Source: Oscillospiraceae bacterium
GTDB lineage: Bacteria > Bacillota > Clostridia > Oscillospirales > Oscillospiraceae
Length of the DNA: 64,000 nt
Reading direction: 5' to 3'
Assembly: GCA_902761635.1 (NCBI GenBank)
Contig: CACWLG010000021.1
Coordinates: 1 to 64,000 of the forward strand
Part shown: positions 59,640-64,000 of the stretch, piece after piece
How positions within the stretch are numbered: position 1 is the stretch's first letter
How the letters are laid out: the number at the start of each line of letters is the position of its first letter
Translations under genes and position numbers: made by a program
The notes under the pieces: generated by a model
Seen by the model: only the letters and a program-made list of their open reading frames with translations
Database searches by the model: none
What the model was told of the DNA's origin: nothing

Positions 59640-62600
59640 GCGCTTTTCTACAGGGGCGGTGCTTCTGCTGCTCCTGTGTCTGCTCCTCTCCCTGTGCCCG
59701 CCCTCCTTTGCCGAGGAGACGACGGTGATTCACATCCGCACGGCGGAGGATCTGCTGGCCCTGGCAAAGGACTGCTCCCTGGACACCTGGTCCACCGGCA
59801 GGCGCGTCGTGCTGGACAACGACCTCTCCCTCTCCGGCTCCGCCTTCGATTCCATCCCCACCTTCAACGGAAGCTTTGACGGGCAGGGCCACACCATCTA
59901 TGATATGGAGCTCACCTCCGCCCAGTCCCCCTGCGGCTTCTTTCTGGAAACCGGCAAGGACGCGGATATCCACGACCTGCACGTCAGCGGCAGCGTCACC
60001 ACCCACGGGGACGACAGCATGGTGGGCGGCCTTGTGGGCCTCAACCGCGGCATGCTCACCGGCTGCAGCTTCAGCGGCGTGGTCAGCGCTCTGACCCAGG
60101 TAGGCGGCATTGCCGGCAAAAACGACGCCAGCGGCATCATCGTCTCCTGCAGCGCCTCCGGCACGGTCCGCGGTCTGACAAAGACGGGCGGCATCGCCGG
60201 CGAGAACGCGGGTGCTCTCACCGGCTGCGAAAACCGCAGCTTCGTCAACACGGAGAGCGTCGACCCCGCCCTGCGCCTGGAGAGCATCGACACCAGCTCC
60301 CTTCTGAATTTTATCCGCAGCCTTCGCACCGACAGTGCCGGCATTACCACCGACACCGGCGGCGTGGCGGGCTGCTCCGGCGGCTTTATCGAGCGCTGCA
60401 GCAACACCGGCGCCGTGGGCTACCTGCACCTGGGCTACAACGTAGGCGGCATCGCAGGCCGCTCCGGCGGCTATATCAACGCCTGCCTGAACATCGGCGA
60501 TGTCTACGGCCGCAAGGACGTGGGCGGCATCGTCGGCCAGGCGGAGCCGCTGACGGAGACCGCCGCGCAGGATCTTCTGGCCGGCGTCGGCTACCGGATC
60601 TACGCGCTCAACAATTCCGTCCGCGACGCCGTGGTGGACGCCCAGTACGCCTCCGACGATCTGTCCGCCAGCATCAGCAATCTCTCCTCCTATCTGGCCC
60701 CGGTGTCGGATGCCGTCAGCGGCCTTGACATCACCGATCCGGAGAGCGCCGTGTATCTGCACGATGTCATCACTGACTGTGTCTGGAACATCTCCAATGA
60801 GATGGCCGCCATCAGTCAGTCCGTGAACGGCAACTCCGGCATTCTGCGGGACGATTTCAAGGCCATCACTGAAAATCTCAACGCCCTCTCCGACACCGCT
60901 CTGCAGACCGCGGGCGTCATCGCGACCGTGGACCAGCCGGAGGATGTTCTTGTGGACGGCTCCGAGGCGAGCGAGAAGGAGGATCTGACCCTCGGCAAGA
61001 CCGCGAGCTGTGAAAACCGCGGCAGCGTCAACGGCGACAGCAACGTGGGCGGCATTGCGGGCAGTCTCTCCCTCGAAAACGAGCTTGACCCCGAGAGCGA
61101 GCTGAACCTCGGCGGCAGCCGTATCAGCAAAAGGAGCGTCAGCCTCTCCATCGTGGTCACCGAATGCGTGAATCACGGCGCGGTCACCGCCAAGCGCGAA
61201 TGCGCCGGCGGCATTGCCGGCATGATGGAGATGGGCCTTGCCTCCCATTGCGCCTCCTACGGCCCTGTTTCGCTGGAGGACGGCGATTACGCCGGCGGTA
61301 TCGCGGGGCTTCTTTATGGCAGCGTGAAAAGCTCCTGCGCCAAGTGCCGCCTCAGCGGCAGGCGCTACATCGGCGGCGTGGTGGGCAACGGCTGCAGCGC
61401 CCGCAGCAAGGACGAGCGGGCAAGCACCGTATCCGCCTGCTACACACTGGCGGAGATCCTCGGCACGCCCCAGTTTGCCGGGGCCATCTCCGGCGGCGGC
61501 GACGGGAACTATGAGAACAACTATTTTGTCCCCGCCGGTTTTGCCGGCCTTGACAGGCTCTCCATCCACGGCAGGGCTGAGCCCATCAGCTTTGATGCCT
61601 TCGCCGGGGTCGAAGGGCTGCCCGAGGAGTGCAGGACCTTCATCCTCCGCTTTGTGGTGGACGGGGAGACCGTCAAGGAGATCCCCTTTGCCTACGGCGC
61701 GAGCTTTGACCGCTCCGTCTTCCCCCAAGTGCCGGGCAGGGACGGGCGCTACGCCGTGTGGGACCGCACAGAGCTTCAGGATCTGCGCTTTGACACCACC
61801 GTCACGGCGGAATACCGCCTGGACGAGACGGTGCTGCGCTCCGCGGATACGCGGGAGGACGGCCGCGCCGTCATCTACGTGGACGGGCAGTTCCAGCAGG
61901 GCGACACCGTCACCCTTGAGCAGATCCCCGTCGGCGAGGAGGATATCCGCGCCTTCTCCGCCACCTGGCAGGAGACCGTGAAGGACCAGCTCCGCTCCAT
62001 CTTCCGGGACCATGACCCGGACTACTCCATCCCCGTCGCGGTGACGGAGCATCTGCGGGTGCGCTTCTCGGACGACGGGCAGCGCAGCCACACCCTGCGC
62101 TATCTGGCCCCGGACGGGAAGACGGAGAACTACCGCCTCTATCTCGCCGGGGAGGACGGCGCCCGGCGCATCCGGCCGGAGACCTTCGGCAGCTACTATC
62201 TCATCGAAGTCGGCGGCACCGAGGCTGAGCTTGCCCTGGTGTCCACCATCCAGTCTTGGTGGATCGTGGCCTATATCGCGGCGGCCCTGGTGATCCTGGC
62301 GCTGCTGGCCTTCCTGATCGTGAAGCTGGTCCGCCTCCTGCGCGCCCGGCCGAAGAAGGCGCGCGTGCCCCTGGCAGAGCGTCCCTTGCCCCGCTGGCTG
62401 AAGGCCCACCGCAAGCCGATCCTGATCGTCCTGCCCATCCTGCTGATCGCGGGGACGGGGCTCCTGCTCTCCCTGCGCTTCGGCAGCATCGGCTCCGCCG
62501 TCACGGCCTACCGGGTTCTCAAGGACTTCTCCCGGCAGGAGTGCGATGTTGAGACCAATGTGCGCCTGCGTATCGAGGACCGGGATTTGACCATGCGCAC

Positions 62601-63711
62601 CACCGCCCACCGCGTCCTGCGTGACGGGCACATGATCCGCTGCACCGAGCAGTACGGCATCCCCCTCTATATCTCCGACGGCATGGTGTGCCTTGAAAAC
62701 GGCCGCGTCTTCCGCCTGGCCGACGGGCAGCTCAGCCAGGGCAGGGCGCTGGATCTGGCTCTGGAGATCTTCCTGCACGAGAACCTCACGAAAACCGAGA
62801 GCGACGGCGTCACCCGCTTTGAGGCTGCCATCGGCGGCGAGACCGCCGGGGACATCCTGCGGCTGTTCCTCACGTCGGGCAGCGGGGAGCTGCTGCGCGC
62901 CGATGACATGACCGTCTCCCTGTCCGTGAAGGAGGGCGCCCTGCAGTCTCTCTCCTTCTCCGGCGACGGCAGCGCTGCGGACGGCAGGGCCTTCCGCATT
63001 GACGTGCTGCTGACGCCGACCGCCATGACCGAGCGCCCCGCGATCCCTCCGGCTGTCCTGGACGCCATCGAAAACGGCGGCGGAGAGAACATCCAGGTCC
63101 TCTCCGAGGATCTGCTGCGTCTGCTGGCCGCCTGGATCAAAAACGACAGTGCCGAGACCGTGAGCGCCGGGATCAACGTCAGCGCCGACTGCGGCTCTCT
63201 GCGCCTCACACCCCGATACCGTTATTCCCGCCGGAGCGTGGACGGAACGGATGTGCACTGCATCAAGAGCGCCCTCTTCACTCTCTACTTTACCGGCAGC
63301 GCGGCCTGCACGGCCGACGGCGCGGAGCTGAACGAAGCGCAGCAGCGGGTCGTGGACACGGCCCAGCTCATCCCCCTGGCAAAGGAACTCTGTCTGAAGG
63401 GGCAGTTTGACTGCACCGGCGCCGGGGACCGCTTTGTCTACACCGTCACGCTCCCGAGCGAGGACGCCGCCGATCTGGTCGCCCGTCTGCTGCCGGAGCT
63501 GGACCGTCTGAATCTCAGCTACGGCGACTGCCGCCTGCGCGTCACGGTGGCGGGTGAAAGTCTCAACGAGATCGCCCTCGACTGCGGGGCGAGCCTGCGC
63601 GTGGTATCCCGGGATGTGGATGCCTCCGTGAAGGTCACCGCAGCTTTTAACGGCGACGCCCCCGAAGCCGTGCCTCCCGCCGTCCGGGCGGCGCTGGTGA
63701 AAGAAACGTAA
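59632..63711 (+). CDS. Giant GLUG-repeat surface protein with two membrane segments
   Basis: 1359 residues. Signal peptide (GAVLLLLLCLLLSLCPPSFA) then about eleven GLUG-type repeats between residues 120 and 630 (GGLVGLNRGMLTGCSFSGVV, GGIAGRSGGYINACLNIGDV and similar), interrupted at about 320-460 by a non-repeat helical insert. A hydrophobic segment WWIVAYIAAALVILALLAFL (about 870) and a second one LIVLPILLIAGTGLLLSL flank a basic stretch, then 420 residues of unrecognised C-terminal domain follow. I chose ATG 59632 behind AGGAGGTG. GLUG repeats are thought to mediate adhesion. The coupling to the MMPL transporter suggests that the transporter exports or modifies something linked to this protein. 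Confidence 0.8.
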   Translation: MSKRFSTGAVLLLLLCLLLSLCPPSFAEETTVIHIRTAEDLLALAKDCSLDTWSTGRRVVLDNDLSLSGSAFDSIPTFNGSFDGQGHTIYDMELTSAQSPCGFFLETGKDADIHDLHVSGSVTTHGDDSMVGGLVGLNRGMLTGCSFSGVVSALTQVGGIAGKNDASGIIVSCSASGTVRGLTKTGGIAGENAGALTGCENRSFVNTESVDPALRLESIDTSSLLNFIRSLRTDSAGITTDTGGVAGCSGGFIERCSNTGAVGYLHLGYNVGGIAGRSGGYINACLNIGDVYGRKDVGGIVGQAEPLTETAAQDLLAGVGYRIYALNNSVRDAVVDAQYASDDLSASISNLSSYLAPVSDAVSGLDITDPESAVYLHDVITDCVWNISNEMAAISQSVNGNSGILRDDFKAITENLNALSDTALQTAGVIATVDQPEDVLVDGSEASEKEDLTLGKTASCENRGSVNGDSNVGGIAGSLSLENELDPESELNLGGSRISKRSVSLSIVVTECVNHGAVTAKRECAGGIAGMMEMGLASHCASYGPVSLEDGDYAGGIAGLLYGSVKSSCAKCRLSGRRYIGGVVGNGCSARSKDERASTVSACYTLAEILGTPQFAGAISGGGDGNYENNYFVPAGFAGLDRLSIHGRAEPISFDAFAGVEGLPEECRTFILRFVVDGETVKEIPFAYGASFDRSVFPQVPGRDGRYAVWDRTELQDLRFDTTVTAEYRLDETVLRSADTREDGRAVIYVDGQFQQGDTVTLEQIPVGEEDIRAFSATWQETVKDQLRSIFRDHDPDYSIPVAVTEHLRVRFSDDGQRSHTLRYLAPDGKTENYRLYLAGEDGARRIRPETFGSYYLIEVGGTEAELALVSTIQSWWIVAYIAAALVILALLAFLIVKLVRLLRARPKKARVPLAERPLPRWLKAHRKPILIVLPILLIAGTGLLLSLRFGSIGSAVTAYRVLKDFSRQECDVETNVRLRIEDRDLTMRTTAHRVLRDGHMIRCTEQYGIPLYISDGMVCLENGRVFRLADGQLSQGRALDLALEIFLHENLTKTESDGVTRFEAAIGGETAGDILRLFLTSGSGELLRADDMTVSLSVKEGALQSLSFSGDGSAADGRAFRIDVLLTPTAMTERPAIPPAVLDAIENGGGENIQVLSEDLLRLLAAWIKNDSAETVSAGINVSADCGSLRLTPRYRYSRRSVDGTDVHCIKSALFTLYFTGSAACTADGAELNEAQQRVVDTAQLIPLAKELCLKGQFDCTGAGDRFVYTVTLPSEDAADLVARLLPELDRLNLSYGDCRLRVTVAGESLNEIALDCGASLRVVSRDVDASVKVTAAFNGDAPEAVPPAVRAALVKET

Positions 63712-63805
63712 GCCCCCCTTCAAATACCGGATGGGGTACGATCTCTATACAGGCAGCGGCTCGATCCTGAAGTGCGGAAAGCGCTTCAGCCGATCTGAAC
63801 AAAAA

Positions 63806-63840
63806 GTCCGGGGATGCCGCACATCCCCGGGCTTTTCTTC
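63806..63840. terminator. Bidirectional terminator at the right edge
   Basis: CCGGGGATG and CATCCCCGG form the stem, with CTTTTCTTCT after it on the plus strand and ACTTTTTG on the minus. It separates the GLUG gene from the convergent inositol-phosphatase gene. 63712-63805 holds nothing else I can see. Confidence 0.75.
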
Positions 63841-63854
63841 TGTTCTGCGTTTCT

Positions 63855-64000
63855 TTATGCCTCCCGCGCAAGCTTCAGAAACTCCTCCACCGCGCGCTTT
63901 CCGCCCGCGACGACCGAGGGGCGCGTCGGGTCCATCGGCAGCGCTGCGCCGTCCATGGTGCAGCAGACGCCGCCCGCCTCCTCCACGATGAGCTTGCCTG
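63855..64000 (-). CDS. Inositol monophosphatase family protein, C-terminal fragment
   Basis: The last 47 codons read GKLIVEEAGGVCCTMDGAAL, then PTRPSVVAGGK and EFLKLAREA. The GKLIVEEAGG-(V)-DG pattern is the end of the SuhB/inositol-1-phosphatase fold. The rest lies beyond the window. Confidence 0.75.
   Translation of the reverse strand, partial: GKLIVEEAGGVCCTMDGAALPMDPTRPSVVAGGKRAVEEFLKLAREA

Noticed and set aside
59470..63723. A 1417-codon open frame antisense to the GLUG protein
   Set aside because: It is open because of the GC-rich codon bias of the plus-strand gene; the predicted protein is Gly/Ala/His-rich with no family pattern, and there is no ribosome binding site.

Overview
The window is about 60% GC and reads as a chromosomal segment of an anaerobic gut Firmicute (Clostridia, probably Oscillospiraceae/Ruminococcaceae-like). 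Support: GC-rich genes led by GGAGG ribosome binding sites with frequent TTG/GTG starts, a Rex repressor, an SdpR/SdpI pair, a full hisZ-containing his operon, a Tn916-type integrase remnant, and large glycoside-utilisation loci of GH3, GH36, GH43 and GH35-like enzymes. The family-level placement is inference.

Layout. 1-950: edge of a lower-GC region, tRNA-Pro(TGG) and a 127-bp tandem repeat. 951-9939: housekeeping genes (trmB, exonuclease III, dusB, an ECF sigma factor with its anti-sigma, rex, a HAD phosphatase, mnmE, an SGNH hydrolase, a coiled-coil protein). 9945-11848: an IS1182-type insertion sequence followed by a three-way-junction palindrome. 11991-14240: a low-molecular-weight tyrosine phosphatase fused to a barstar domain, an acquired acetyltransferase cassette with a broken P-loop kinase, and an integrase remnant. 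14248-28770: a carbohydrate region with an AraC regulator and divergent beta-galactosidase-like enzyme, then a Crp/Fnr-type regulator and a nine-gene operon. That operon holds two Gfo/Idh/MocA oxidoreductases, two xylose-isomerase-like TIM barrels, a DUF6379 protein, a GPH sugar symporter, an esterase, GH43 and GH3. 28873-29632: a second acetyltransferase cassette with the same flanks as the first. 29816-35883: an EamA exporter, a dicarboxylate/glutamate symporter, and a maltose-type ABC importer without its ATPase. 36047-41423: a TetR repressor with a perfect operator, a GT-B-like protein, a GPH symporter and a GH36 alpha-galactosidase. 41476-44180: sdpRI, a YugP-type peptidase, a lipoprotein. 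44219-52574: the histidine operon ending in an S66 peptidase. 52689-56950: cysK-cysE-GH3. 57120-63711: an MMPL/RND transporter translationally coupled to a giant GLUG-repeat surface protein. The right edge cuts an inositol-monophosphatase-family gene.

How the genes fit together. The 17886-28770 operon looks like a plant-glycoside pathway. The symporter imports the glycoside. The first oxidoreductase would oxidise the sugar at C3, and the TIM barrel plus DUF6379 protein resemble the alpha and beta subunits of C-glycoside deglycosidases (DgpBC/CarBC type). The GH43, GH3 and esterase would remove O-linked sugars and acyl groups. A palindrome TGACRCRTGTCA lies upstream of both the Crp/Fnr-type gene and the operon, and at the operon it sits where a class II activator would bind.

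The most unusual observations are the two unrelated acetyltransferase genes held between near-identical flanks 15 kb apart, the phosphatase-barstar fusion, the C-glycosidase-like operon with its candidate operator, and the MMPL-GLUG pair.
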